Origin: Bacillota bacterium
GTDB taxonomy: Bacteria; Bacillota; Clostridia; Christensenellales; SZUA-584
Direction: 5' to 3'
DNA: 64,000 bases
Assembly: GCA_023406895.1 (NCBI GenBank)
Contig: JAEXTV010000001.1
Location: 12,729-76,728, forward strand
The position numbers and the translations under genes are program-made. The stretch's first letter is position 1, and every line of letters begins with the position of its first letter. Under the pieces are notes generated by a model. The model had not been told where the DNA came from. It did no database searches and saw only the letters and a list, made by a program, of their open reading frames with translations. Of this stretch, positions 7,449 through 15,968 are shown one piece after another.

Positions 7449-8231
7449 ATGTCAGTCATTTCAATGAAGCAGCTTTTAGAAGCAGGTGTTCATTTCGGGC
7501 ACCAAACAAGACGCTGGAACCCCAAGATGAAGAAGTACATCTTCACAGAGCGTAACGGCATTTACATCATCGACCTGCAAAAAACAGTGAAGATGGTTGA
7601 ACATGCGTATTTTTTTGTGCGCGATGCCGTGATGGAAGGGAAAACCGTTCTTTTTGTGGGAACAAAGAAGCAGGCTCAGGAGTCTATTGAACAGGAAGCC
7701 AAACGCTGCGGCATGTATTATGTGAGCCAGAGATGGCTTGGCGGCATGCTGACCAACTTCAAAACGATCCGCAGCCGCGTGAAGAGGCTTGAAAAGATTG
7801 AGCAGATGGAAGCAAATGGTGAATTTGCGCTGCTGCCCAAGAAGGAAGTCATCAAGCTTCGTCACGAACACGAGAAACTTCAGAAGAACCTCGGCGGCAT
7901 TCGTGATATGAAGGAACTTCCCGGCGTGATCTTCATCGTTGACCCGCGCAAAGAACGCATTGCGATAGCCGAAGCGAAGACACTTGATATCCCGCTGGTC
8001 GGTATCGTGGATACCAACTGCGATCCGGACGAGATCGACTACGTGATCCCGGGCAATGACGATGCCATCCGTGCCGTCAAGCTGCTCGCTTCCAAGATTG
8101 CAGACGCATGCCTTGAAGCCAAGCAGGGTGAACAGCTGGTCGACCCGACGGCCGAGACGCCGGCCGCAAACGATGACGTTGAAGATTTCAGTGAAGAAAT
8201 TGATGTTGACGAATCGGAAGAGGAGCAATAA
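7449..8231 (+). CDS. rpsB: 30S ribosomal protein S2
   Basis: 260 residues. The start MSVISMKQLLEAGVHFGHQ and later FVGTKKQAQESIEQEA, RWLGGMLTNFKTI, LPGVIFIVDPRKE and LVGIVDTNCDPD are signatures of bS2/uS2. It joins the small subunit last and bridges head and body. A frame is open from 7401, but ATG 7449 with GAGGAGG upstream gives the family N-terminus. The C-terminal 30 residues are an acidic extension (DDVEDFSEEIDVDESEEEQ), longer than in Bacillus. It is the first gene of rpsB-tsf-pyrH-frr. Confidence 0.98.
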   Translation: MSVISMKQLLEAGVHFGHQTRRWNPKMKKYIFTERNGIYIIDLQKTVKMVEHAYFFVRDAVMEGKTVLFVGTKKQAQESIEQEAKRCGMYYVSQRWLGGMLTNFKTIRSRVKRLEKIEQMEANGEFALLPKKEVIKLRHEHEKLQKNLGGIRDMKELPGVIFIVDPRKERIAIAEAKTLDIPLVGIVDTNCDPDEIDYVIPGNDDAIRAVKLLASKIADACLEAKQGEQLVDPTAETPAANDDVEDFSEEIDVDESEEEQ

Positions 8232-8260
8232 AGCGAGATAACAAGGAGAGTATTTAAGAT

Positions 8261-9175
8261 ATGATTTCAGCAAGTGACGTGAAAGATTTAAGAGAAAAGA
8301 CCGGCGCAGGCATGATGGACTGCAAAAACGCGCTCGTGCAAGCGGACGGCGATATGGAAGAAGCGATTAAAATTCTTCGTGAAAAGGGTCTTGCATCCGC
8401 AGCCAAAAAAGCCGGCCGTATTGCGGCTGAGGGTATTGTGGACAGCTTGATTGACGGGAATCTCGGTGTGGTTGTCGAAGTCAACTGCGAAACCGACTTT
8501 GTGGCAAAAACGCCTGCTTTCAAATCGTTTGTGCAGGAAGTGGCGGCACAAATAAAGAGCGGCAGCCCGGCGACTGTGGACGAGCTTCTCGAGCAGAAGA
8601 ACGCGCAGGGGAATACCATCAGCAATATGCTCAACGAAAAAATCGGTGAGATCGGCGAAAAAATTTCTGTCAGACGTTTCTCCCGTTTCCAAGCGGAGCA
8701 CGGCGTTGTGGAAAGCTACATTCACATGGGCGGCAAAATCGGTGTGCTCGTTGAAGCGGAGTGTTCCGAATCGGCGGCTGGCAGCCCGGTGCTCAAAGCG
8801 TTTATGAAGGATGTGGCGATGCAGATTGCGGCTTCGAATCCGTTGTATGTGCTGCCAAGCGAAGTGCCCGAGAGCGTGATAACGGAGGAAAAAGAAATCC
8901 TGCGTGCACAGGCTCTTGGCGAAGGCAAACCCGCACAGATTGTTGACAAAATGGTGGAAGGGCGTATCCAGAAGTATTACAAGGAAGTCTGCCTGATGGA
9001 ACAGCCGTTTGTCAAGGATCAGGATAAGGCTGTGAAGGGCATACTCAAAGAGAAGGTCGCGGAGATCGGCTCGCCGGTTTCCATCAAGCGTTTTGTCCGG
9101 TATGAGATGGGCGAAGGCTTGGAAAAAAGAAAAGACGATTTTGTCGATGAGGTCATGAAACAGGCGAATTTATAA
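8261..9175 (+). CDS. tsf: Elongation factor Ts
   Basis: 304 residues. The UBA-like N-terminal domain (VKDLREKTGAGMMDCKNAL) and the core motif VVEVNCETDFVAKTPAF are diagnostic. A second dimer-type core half (SYIHMGGKIGVLVEAECSE) and the C-terminal helix follow. EF-Ts exchanges GDP for GTP on EF-Tu. RBS AAGGAGAG, 29 bases after rpsB, so the two are cotranscribed. A terminator-like hairpin follows and may reduce read-through to pyrH. Confidence 0.98.
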   Translation: MISASDVKDLREKTGAGMMDCKNALVQADGDMEEAIKILREKGLASAAKKAGRIAAEGIVDSLIDGNLGVVVEVNCETDFVAKTPAFKSFVQEVAAQIKSGSPATVDELLEQKNAQGNTISNMLNEKIGEIGEKISVRRFSRFQAEHGVVESYIHMGGKIGVLVEAECSESAAGSPVLKAFMKDVAMQIAASNPLYVLPSEVPESVITEEKEILRAQALGEGKPAQIVDKMVEGRIQKYYKEVCLMEQPFVKDQDKAVKGILKEKVAEIGSPVSIKRFVRYEMGEGLEKRKDDFVDEVMKQANL

Positions 9176-9186
9176 GCGAAACGTAA

Positions 9187-9218
9187 GGGAGAGCCGGTGC
9201 ATGAGCTCTCCCTTTTTT
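9187..9218 (+). terminator. Terminator/attenuator between tsf and pyrH
   Basis: Perfect 8-bp GC-rich stem (9187-9194 with 9205-9212), ten-base loop and TTTTTT at 9213-9218. With pyrH 85 bases downstream it may work as a partial terminator inside the operon. Confidence 0.85.
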
Positions 9219-9222
9219 AGCG

Positions 9223-9255
9223 AACCCCGCCAAAAAGCGACGCTTTCGGCGGGTT
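9223..9255 (+). promoter_or_regulatory. Second hairpin in the pyrH leader
   Basis: AACCCCGCC (9223-9231) pairs with GGCGGGTT (9248-9255) with one bulge, and AAAGC (9234-9238) pairs with GCTTT (9242-9246). No T-run follows. Its place right after the tsf terminator and 48 bases before pyrH suggests a leader structure. Confidence 0.55.
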
Positions 9256-9302
9256 GAATCGGCCGGAAAAGCCTTGACCGGGACCAAAGAAGGAGACAGC
9301 TT

Positions 9303-10013
9303 ATGCCAAAATACAAGAGGATTATTCTCAAAATCAGCGGCGAAGCGCTTGCGGGCAGCGAGAAGTCAGGGTTCGACTTTGACATGATGGGCCAGGTGGC
9401 CGATCAGGTGATTGAAGTGGCAAAATTGGGTGTGGAGATCGGCATCATTGTGGGCGGCGGCAACATATGGCGCGGCCGCAGCGGTGTGGGTATGGACAGA
9501 ACCACAGCCGACCATATGGGCATGCTGGCGACCGTGATTAACGCGCTTGCGATGCAGGATGCGCTGGAAGGCAAAGGGATGCAGACGCGTGTGCTGACCG
9601 CTATCGAAATGCGGCAGATTGCGGAGCCTTATATCCGCCGCAGGGCGATGCGGCATCTGGAAAAAGGCCGTGTGGTGATTTTCGCGTGCGGCACAGGCAA
9701 CCCGTATTTCTCAACGGATACGGCTGCGGCGCTCCGCGCGGCAGAGATCGAGGCAGAGCTGATACTGCTTGCCAAAAACGTCGACGGCGTATACGACAGC
9801 GATCCCAAGAAGAATCCAAATGCCAAGAAGTACGATTTTATCAGCTATATCGATGTGATCAATCAAGGGCTTTCGGTGATGGATACCACGGCTGTTTCTC
9901 TCTGTATGGATAACAATATTCCGATTGTTTGTTTCGGCCTCAATGCGCCGGACGGCATCAAACGGGTTGTTATGGGAGAGAACATCGGCACACGTATCAA
10001 TTCAAAGCCTTAA
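9303..10013 (+). CDS. pyrH: UMP kinase
   Basis: 236 residues of the amino-acid-kinase fold. Motifs: RIILKISGEALAG (ATP phosphate loop), VGGGNIWRGR (with the glycine-rich turn), DHMGMLATVINALAMQDAL, GTGNPYFSTDTAAALRA and KNVDGVYDSDPKKNP. The hexameric bacterial enzyme phosphorylates UMP to UDP and is activated by GTP and inhibited by UTP. RBS GAAGGAG. It lies between tsf and frr as in most bacteria. Confidence 0.98.
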   Translation: MPKYKRIILKISGEALAGSEKSGFDFDMMGQVADQVIEVAKLGVEIGIIVGGGNIWRGRSGVGMDRTTADHMGMLATVINALAMQDALEGKGMQTRVLTAIEMRQIAEPYIRRRAMRHLEKGRVVIFACGTGNPYFSTDTAAALRAAEIEAELILLAKNVDGVYDSDPKKNPNAKKYDFISYIDVINQGLSVMDTTAVSLCMDNNIPIVCFGLNAPDGIKRVVMGENIGTRINSKP

Positions 10014-10039
10014 GATAATAAATTCGGGAGGTTAGAAAA

Positions 10040-10603
10040 ATGCAAATCAAGCATGAAGCATTGGAAAGTGCGAAAGTCAAGATGGAGAAAACGATCGCGG
10101 TTTTTAAGAAAGACCTGACTCATATTCGCGCCGGCAGGGCCAACCCGCAGCTTCTGGACGGCATTATGGTCGATTATTACGGCACACCCACGCCGCTGAG
10201 TCAAATCGGCAATATTTCAGCACCCGAACCGCGCATGCTCGTGATATCGCTTTGGGACACCAAACTGATCCCCAATGTGGAAAAAGCGATTCAGAAATCG
10301 GAGCTTGGCATCAATCCCGCCAATGACGGCAAGGTGATTCGTCTTGTGGTGCCGGAGCTAACAGAGGAACGCCGCCGCGACCTCGCCAAGTCGATCCACA
10401 AGAAAGGCGAAGATGCCAAAGTGGCGATCCGTTCAATCCGCAGGGATGCCAACGAGGCTTTTAAAAAGTCCAAAAAGGCAAGCGAGATCACCGAGGACGA
10501 TTTCAATGTTCTTGAAGATGAAGTGCAGAAATACACGAATGACCATACAAAAACCATTGACGAGATGGTGAAGGAAAAAGAAAAAGAGATCATGGAAGTA
10601 TGA
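10040..10603 (+). CDS. frr: Ribosome recycling factor
   Basis: 187 residues, close to the standard 185. Diagnostic segments are DLTHIRAGRANPQLLDGI, YYGTPTPLSQIGNIS, PNVEKAIQKSELGINPANDG and RRDLAKSIHKKGEDAKVAIR. RRF with EF-G splits post-termination ribosomes. RBS GGGAGG. The stop overlaps the ATG of the next small gene (ATGA), indicating translational coupling. Confidence 0.98.
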   Translation: MQIKHEALESAKVKMEKTIAVFKKDLTHIRAGRANPQLLDGIMVDYYGTPTPLSQIGNISAPEPRMLVISLWDTKLIPNVEKAIQKSELGINPANDGKVIRLVVPELTEERRRDLAKSIHKKGEDAKVAIRSIRRDANEAFKKSKKASEITEDDFNVLEDEVQKYTNDHTKTIDEMVKEKEKEIMEV

Positions 10604-10812
10604 CGCCAAACGTCATCGGCTGGGACGAGGCGCAGGCAGTCGCGTGTCTTGAGGGCAGCGGTTTAGCGGTCAGCCGCGTCGTATATGTGTCAAGACGCGG
10701 CATTGAGAATGCGGACACCACGCGCGTCATCCGGCAGCGGACTCTGAGCGAAAACGTGGTTGAAATCACAGTGTCTCATTTTAAAACACAGGTGGGTAAC
10801 AATTGGGCGTAA
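10600..10812 (+). CDS. Small PASTA-like protein between frr and uppS
   Basis: 70 residues. The pattern VIGWDEAQAVACLEGSGL followed by RVIRQRTLSENVVEITVSHF resembles a single PASTA repeat (alpha-helix then beta-strands, usually G-x3-A-x2-L-x3-G). No signal peptide or membrane segment is visible, so unlike wall-sensing PASTA proteins it should be cytoplasmic. It overlaps frr by four bases and uppS by ten, so it is translated within the same mRNA in a tightly packed run. The overlaps and retained frame support a real gene; the function is unknown. Confidence 0.7.
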   Translation: MTPNVIGWDEAQAVACLEGSGLAVSRVVYVSRRGIENADTTRVIRQRTLSENVVEITVSHFKTQVGNNWA

Positions 10813-11564
10813 TCGCGGATATTATTTTTCGCCGCAAACACACGGATGTGTACAGCCGTGTGGACGCAACGCGGCTCCCCAGGCATGTCGCCGTGATTAT
10901 GGACGGCAACGGCCGCTGGGCAAAAAAAAGAATGATGCCCCGCAGCGCCGGCCACAGAGCCGGTGTGGAGCGGGTGCGCACCATCATACGCATGAGCTCG
11001 GATATCGGTATCAAATATCTGACGCTTTTTGCGTTCTCCACAGAAAACTGGAAACGGCCTGCCGACGAGGTGGGCACGCTGATGAAGCTGCTGCTTGAGT
11101 ATCTTGCGAAAGAACTTGACGAGCTGCATGAGAAAAACGTGCGCATTAAAACGCTGGGCAATATCGCGCAGCTGCCCAAAGATGTGATCACCGAGATCAG
11201 CCGTGCCGTGGAAAAGACAAAGAACAATACCGGGCTTACCGTCAATATGGCGGTTAATTACGGCGGACGCCTCGATATTGTGGATGCTGTCAAGCGCATG
11301 ATAAGCGATGGCGTCAGTGCGGGCGATGTCAGCGAACAGAGCCTGTCGTCATATTTGAGCACGGCGGATCAGCCCGACCCTGATCTTTTTATCCGCACGA
11401 GCGGTGAGATGCGTATCAGTAACTTTTTGCTGTATCAGCTGGCCTATGCGGAGTTTTATTTCACGGATACACTCTGGCCCGATTTTAATGAGCTGGAGTA
11501 TTGGAAAGCGCTCGATTGTTTCGCAAAGCGAGACCGCCGTTTCGGCGGAATTGGAGGAAGTTGA
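10803..11564 (+). CDS. uppS: Isoprenyl transferase (undecaprenyl diphosphate synthase)
   Basis: 253 residues from a TTG start with AGGTGGG upstream, inside the end of the preceding gene. The cis-prenyltransferase signature HVAVIMDGNGRWAKKR carries the catalytic Asp; FAFSTENWKRP, NYGGRLDIVDA and LFIRTSGEMRISNFLLYQLAY are also present. It condenses isopentenyl units onto farnesyl diphosphate to make the C55 carrier for peptidoglycan and teichoic acids. The MEP genes dxr and ispG that feed it are in the same run. Confidence 0.97.
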   Translation: MGVIADIIFRRKHTDVYSRVDATRLPRHVAVIMDGNGRWAKKRMMPRSAGHRAGVERVRTIIRMSSDIGIKYLTLFAFSTENWKRPADEVGTLMKLLLEYLAKELDELHEKNVRIKTLGNIAQLPKDVITEISRAVEKTKNNTGLTVNMAVNYGGRLDIVDAVKRMISDGVSAGDVSEQSLSSYLSTADQPDPDLFIRTSGEMRISNFLLYQLAYAEFYFTDTLWPDFNELEYWKALDCFAKRDRRFGGIGGS

Positions 11565-12368
11565 TTGGGCAAACGTATACTTTATGCGATACCGGCACTG
11601 GCCCTGCTGTTTTCCGTGCTTTATTTTCACGGATTGTACGCGAAGCTGGTGGTTGCGGCTGTGGCTGTGCTTTGTGTTCATGAGATGATGGGCGCGGTCA
11701 AATCCGTCGGGCGGCCTATGAGGGTATTGGGTTACGGATATGCGGTGCTGATGTACCCGGCTTATGAATTTGTCGGCGGCATGACCGGCATTGCCATACT
11801 CACCGCTTTTGGGATGATGGCCGTTTTTACAATGCTGGTGCTGACCGGACGTGACGCGATGGATGGGGCGATGACCGTTCTGCCCATGCTGTACCCCGGG
11901 CTCTTTTTTGCGTTTTTGCTCGCGCTTTTCAGCATTGACAAGGCAAACATCTCGCGTTTTCTTTTGATTATTGCGTTTGGGTCGGCTGTGATGACCGATA
12001 CTTTTGCCTATTTCAGCGGCAGATTGTTCGGTAAGCATAAGCTGATTCCGAAAGTGAGCCCCAAAAAGACGGTGGAAGGGGCTATCGGCGGGCTGGTTTT
12101 CGGCACGTGTGCGGTGATACTGCTCGGCGTGCTGCTTCAGGACAGCTTTGATATTTATATGAATCCGCTTTGGTATGGGCTGCTCGGTGTGATTCTCTCC
12201 GTGATGACGCAGATCGGTGACCTTGCGGCATCGCTGGTGAAAAGAAGACTCGGCATTAAGGATTATGGGCATATTATGGGTGAGCACGGCGGCGCGATGG
12301 ATAGGCTTGACAGTGTGTTGTTTATCAGCCCCGCGGTATTCGCTTTTTATTTTGTATTAGTGGCATAA
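11565..12368 (+). CDS. cdsA: Phosphatidate cytidylyltransferase
   Basis: 267 residues, about eight membrane segments. The CTP transferase signature is at the C-terminus: GDLAASLVKRRLGIKDYG then EHGGAMDRLDSVLF, plus SPKKTVEGAIGGLVFG. It makes CDP-diacylglycerol from phosphatidate and CTP for phosphatidylglycerol and cardiolipin synthesis. The TTG start immediately follows the uppS stop, with GGAGGAAG inside the end of uppS, so translation is coupled. Confidence 0.96.
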   Translation: MGKRILYAIPALALLFSVLYFHGLYAKLVVAAVAVLCVHEMMGAVKSVGRPMRVLGYGYAVLMYPAYEFVGGMTGIAILTAFGMMAVFTMLVLTGRDAMDGAMTVLPMLYPGLFFAFLLALFSIDKANISRFLLIIAFGSAVMTDTFAYFSGRLFGKHKLIPKVSPKKTVEGAIGGLVFGTCAVILLGVLLQDSFDIYMNPLWYGLLGVILSVMTQIGDLAASLVKRRLGIKDYGHIMGEHGGAMDRLDSVLFISPAVFAFYFVLVA

Positions 12369-12383
12369 ATAAAGGACGTATCA

Positions 12384-13526
12384 ATGAAAAAGATAGCAAT
12401 ACTTGGCGCGACAGGTTCAATCGGGCGGCAGGCGCTTGATATTATTGAGCAATTTCCCGACCGGTTTCAGGTGACCGCGCTCACGGCGCACAGCAGCTCC
12501 GACGATTTGATAGAAACGGCCAAAAAGTTCGGCGCATGCTATATCGGACTGACGGGATGCAACGGCGATGCCGAATTTGAGAAAAAAGTGCCCAAGGGCA
12601 TTAAGGTGGGCTTTGGCATACAGGGCCTTGTGGAATCGTGCACCGCGGGCAGCCCCGATATCGTGCTGATTGCCGTGGTGGGCATCGCAGGGCTTCCGCC
12701 GCTGATCGAATGCCTCGACCGCAACATCAATGTGGCGCTCGCGAATAAGGAATCGCTTGTTTGCGGCGGACATATTGTGAAACAGAAGCAAAAGACGAGC
12801 AAATCCGAGCTGTTCCCGGTAGACAGTGAGCTTTGCGCGATTTACCAGTGTCTCAAAGGCAAGGATACCATAGGGCTGCGCCGCATTATTCTCACGGCGT
12901 CGGGCGGGCCGTTTTTTGACTGGGATAAAGAAACGATTCGCAGAGCCACGGTCGATCAGGCATTACGGCACCCAAACTGGCGCATGGGCAAGAAGATCAC
13001 GGTGGATTGCGCGACGTACATGAATAAAGGGCTCGAAATCATCGAAGCGCGCTGGCTCTTTGATGTGAACCCCGATATGATCGATGTGGTGGTGCACCGC
13101 CAAAGCATCATTCATTCAATGATTGAGTATAACGATGGCGCGGTGATCGCGCAGCTCGGGCCGACGGACATGCGCCAGCCCATTCAGTACGCGTTCGGGC
13201 ATCCCGAGCGCCTCGACAGCGTGGTGGGGCATCTTGATTTTAAAACACTCAAAACGCTGACGTTCGATGTGCCGGACACGGACAAGTTTCCGTGTTTGAA
13301 GCACGCGCAGGACGCGATACGTGAGGGCGGCGCGCTGCCCATCATTATGAACGCGGCCAACGAAGCGGCCGTGGAGCTGTTCCTTGAAAAGAAGATCACG
13401 TTTGGCGATATTGAAAAGCGTGTGGCGTTTGCGATGAACAAGTTCTCACATCTGAAGGCGAACACGCTGCTGGAGATCTATACGACCGATAAGGAAGTTA
13501 AGGACTTCGTATATCATAACAATTGA
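12384..13526 (+). CDS. dxr: 1-deoxy-D-xylulose 5-phosphate reductoisomerase
   Basis: 380 residues. NADPH-binding GATGSIGRQALDII at the N-terminus, ALANKESLVCGG, the metal and substrate region FPVDSELCAIYQCL and the loop ILTASGGPFFDW, then HPNWRMGKKITVDCATYMNKGLE. It converts DXP to 2-C-methyl-D-erythritol 4-phosphate, the committed step of the MEP pathway. RBS AAAGGAC, 15 bases after cdsA. IspG, a later enzyme of the pathway, lies two genes downstream. Confidence 0.98.
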   Translation: MKKIAILGATGSIGRQALDIIEQFPDRFQVTALTAHSSSDDLIETAKKFGACYIGLTGCNGDAEFEKKVPKGIKVGFGIQGLVESCTAGSPDIVLIAVVGIAGLPPLIECLDRNINVALANKESLVCGGHIVKQKQKTSKSELFPVDSELCAIYQCLKGKDTIGLRRIILTASGGPFFDWDKETIRRATVDQALRHPNWRMGKKITVDCATYMNKGLEIIEARWLFDVNPDMIDVVVHRQSIIHSMIEYNDGAVIAQLGPTDMRQPIQYAFGHPERLDSVVGHLDFKTLKTLTFDVPDTDKFPCLKHAQDAIREGGALPIIMNAANEAAVELFLEKKITFGDIEKRVAFAMNKFSHLKANTLLEIYTTDKEVKDFVYHNN

Positions 13527-13628
13527 TAAAACGCCGTTTTTTATCGTAAAATAGTACGGGAAAAGAAAACTTGGCCGTCGGTGCTGCGAACTTTTCATAA
13601 AATGTTACGTATTTTGGGACTCAAGACA

Positions 13629-13637
13629 TGATATAAT
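13629..13637 (+). promoter_or_regulatory. Possible extended -10 promoter before rseP
   Basis: TG-A-TATAAT at 13629-13637 without a good -35, 24 bases before the rseP start in the only sizeable gap (134 bases) of the uppS-polC run. Confidence 0.45.
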
Positions 13638-13660
13638 GATAAAAAAAGGGAGAACAAAGC

Positions 13661-14689
13661 TTGGATATATTAGCGACTGTACTGAGCATTGTCGGCGCGA
13701 TGCTGGTTATCGGCATTATCATTATGGTTCATGAGCTGGGGCATTACAGCGTCGGCCGTGCGTGCAAAATCAAGGTGATGGAATTCTCGGTCGGGTTTGG
13801 CCCCAAAATCAAACAGTGGGTCAAAAACGATATTCTATATTCAATACGCTGGATATTCCTCGGCGGATACACGAAATTTTACGGTGAGGACGAGGACCTC
13901 AACGACAGATTCGCGTTTAACAACCAGCCTGCCGGACGGCGTGCGCTCACAATTTTTGCGGGGCCGTTGTTTAATATTCTCTTTGCCTTTGTTCTGGTCA
14001 TTATCACACTCGGCGCTTTCGGAGATTATGCTCCGATGATCGTAGAGGTACAGGAAGGTTCGCCGGCAGCGGCTGCGGGCCTTCAGGTGAATGATGTGAT
14101 ACTGCAAATGAATGGTGTGGATATGGATTTTCTGATGGAATTCGATTCCGCCAAACAAGCCGCTGATAACATCAGCGCGCCTATCACTGTGAAACGCGGA
14201 GATGAGACGCTTCAGTTTAACGTACCATACGTTTACAGCGAAGAAAACAAAGGGTACATCATCGGCGTCAATATCGGCGGACAGCGCAAAACCTTCGACT
14301 TCGGTGAAGCGATCGCGCTGTCGTTCAAATGGATGTTCCTCGTGGTTAAGGGAACAATATTGGCCATTTTCGGGCTGTTTGCGGGGCAAGGAACAGAAAA
14401 CGCGATGGGCGTGGTCGGTATGGCCGATGTGCTGGGGCAGGCGATCCGCAGCAGCTTTGAGAATGTGCTGCGTCTGGGTGTGGCCATCAGCATCAGCTTG
14501 GGTATCTGCAACCTGCTGCCGCTGCCCGCGCTCGACGGCGGACGGCTTGTGTTCATCGGTATTGAAAAGGTATTTAAGAAACCTGTGCCGCGGAACGTAG
14601 AAGGCATGATTCACTTCGTGGGGTTTGCGCTGCTCATTGTGGTCTTTATACTGATCACCTATCAGGATCTGTCAAGAATGTTCGGCTAG
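13661..14689 (+). CDS. rseP: RIP metalloprotease RseP/RasP
   Basis: 342 residues from a TTG start preceded by AAAAGGGAGAA. The zinc motif HELGH lies at residues 24-28 in the first membrane segment, followed by KVMEFSVGFGPK. A PDZ domain (about 120-185, VQEGSPAAAAGLQVNDVILQ) comes next and the second active-site motif NLLPLPALDGGRLVF near residue 285. Site-2 proteases cut anti-sigma factors, signal-peptide remnants and division proteins within the membrane. The dxr-rseP-ispG order is the standard clostridial one. Confidence 0.97.
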   Translation: MDILATVLSIVGAMLVIGIIIMVHELGHYSVGRACKIKVMEFSVGFGPKIKQWVKNDILYSIRWIFLGGYTKFYGEDEDLNDRFAFNNQPAGRRALTIFAGPLFNILFAFVLVIITLGAFGDYAPMIVEVQEGSPAAAAGLQVNDVILQMNGVDMDFLMEFDSAKQAADNISAPITVKRGDETLQFNVPYVYSEENKGYIIGVNIGGQRKTFDFGEAIALSFKWMFLVVKGTILAIFGLFAGQGTENAMGVVGMADVLGQAIRSSFENVLRLGVAISISLGICNLLPLPALDGGRLVFIGIEKVFKKPVPRNVEGMIHFVGFALLIVVFILITYQDLSRMFG

Positions 14690-14734
14690 TTTTTGGGGTG
14701 CACAACAGCGCCTCTTGCCGGTGGGGTGGAATAT

Positions 14735-15784
14735 ATGAAGAGGCATACAAAAGAGGTCACGTTCGGCGGCGTTCGCATCGGCGGCGGCGCGGACGTGCTG
14801 ATACAATCGATGACCAATACGGATACGGCGGATGCGGCGGCCACAATCGCGCAGATAGAGCGCCTTGAAGAGGCGGGCTGTGAAGCCGTGCGCTGCGCGT
14901 TTTACGCGGAGAACTGCGCGAGCGCGTTCCGTGAGATAAAGAAGCATATGCACGTGCCGCTCATTGCGGACGTGCATTTTGATGCACGGCTGGCTGTGCT
15001 TGCGATGGAGAACGGTGCCGACAAGGTGCGCATAAACCCCGGAAACCTGCGCGGTGAAAACGCGCTCGAGACGGTTGTGAGCAAGGCAAAGGAGACGGGT
15101 GCCGCGCTGCGCATCGGCGTGAACGCGGGGTCTCTGGAAAAGCGGCTGATCGATCAATTCGGCGGGCCTAGCCCGGAGGCGCTCGCACAGAGCGCAACGG
15201 ATTGGGTCAACCGTGTTTACGCCATGGGGTTTGAGAACGTCGTGGTATCTATCAAAGCGTCTTCGGTGCCCACGTGTGTCGCGGCGAACCGGGCGTTTTC
15301 CGCTGAGTGTGACGCGCCGCTGCATATCGGCATCACCGAGGCGGGCACATATGAGAATGCGATCGTCAAATCGGCTGTGGGGCTTGGCGCGCTGCTGCTC
15401 GACGGCATCGGCGATACGATGCGCGTGTCGATCACGGGAGACCCTGTGAGCGAGATTGAAGCCGCACGGCGGATTCTGCAGAGCGCGGGCGTGCGCACGT
15501 TCTATCCCGAGGTGATCAGCTGCCCCACATGTGCGCGCACAAAAATCGATGTGGCGGCGCTCGCAAGAAGTGTGGAGAATATTCTTAAAACAAGACCGCG
15601 TCCCGTGACCGCAGCGGTTATGGGCTGTATTGTCAACGGGCCCGGAGAAGCCAGACACGCGGACATTGGCATTGCGGGCGGCGATAAAAAGGCGGCGCTG
15701 TTCGCCAAGGGTGAGCTCATCGGCACATTTGCCGAAGATGACATTTTAAACGCCTTCACTCATTATCTCGACACACATTTTTGA
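14735..15784 (+). CDS. ispG: 4-hydroxy-3-methylbut-2-enyl-diphosphate synthase
   Basis: 349 residues. TIM-barrel part with VLIQSMTNTDTADAAATI and KVRINPGNLRG, and the C-terminal 4Fe-4S part with SCPTCART and MGCIVNGPGEA, which supply the cluster cysteines. It reductively opens the cyclic diphosphate MEcPP to HMBPP in the MEP pathway. The frame extends to 14693, but ATG 14735 has GGTGGGGTGG upstream and gives the family N-terminus. Confidence 0.97.
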   Translation: MKRHTKEVTFGGVRIGGGADVLIQSMTNTDTADAAATIAQIERLEEAGCEAVRCAFYAENCASAFREIKKHMHVPLIADVHFDARLAVLAMENGADKVRINPGNLRGENALETVVSKAKETGAALRIGVNAGSLEKRLIDQFGGPSPEALAQSATDWVNRVYAMGFENVVVSIKASSVPTCVAANRAFSAECDAPLHIGITEAGTYENAIVKSAVGLGALLLDGIGDTMRVSITGDPVSEIEAARRILQSAGVRTFYPEVISCPTCARTKIDVAALARSVENILKTRPRPVTAAVMGCIVNGPGEARHADIGIAGGDKKAALFAKGELIGTFAEDDILNAFTHYLDTHF

Positions 15785-15968
15785 GGAAATACATATGAAC
15801 CCGGCACGCTGACTGGTCGGTTTATTTTGCTCATCTGTATGCTGGTGCCGCCTCAAAAAAGCATGCAGTTTGGGTGGCTTACTGCCCGCAGAAAGCAAAT
15901 TAGGCTTGCCGAATCATTGCGGCTGATTGAATCTGTACTTTCGCAACACATGAAACAGGGGGCAACGG

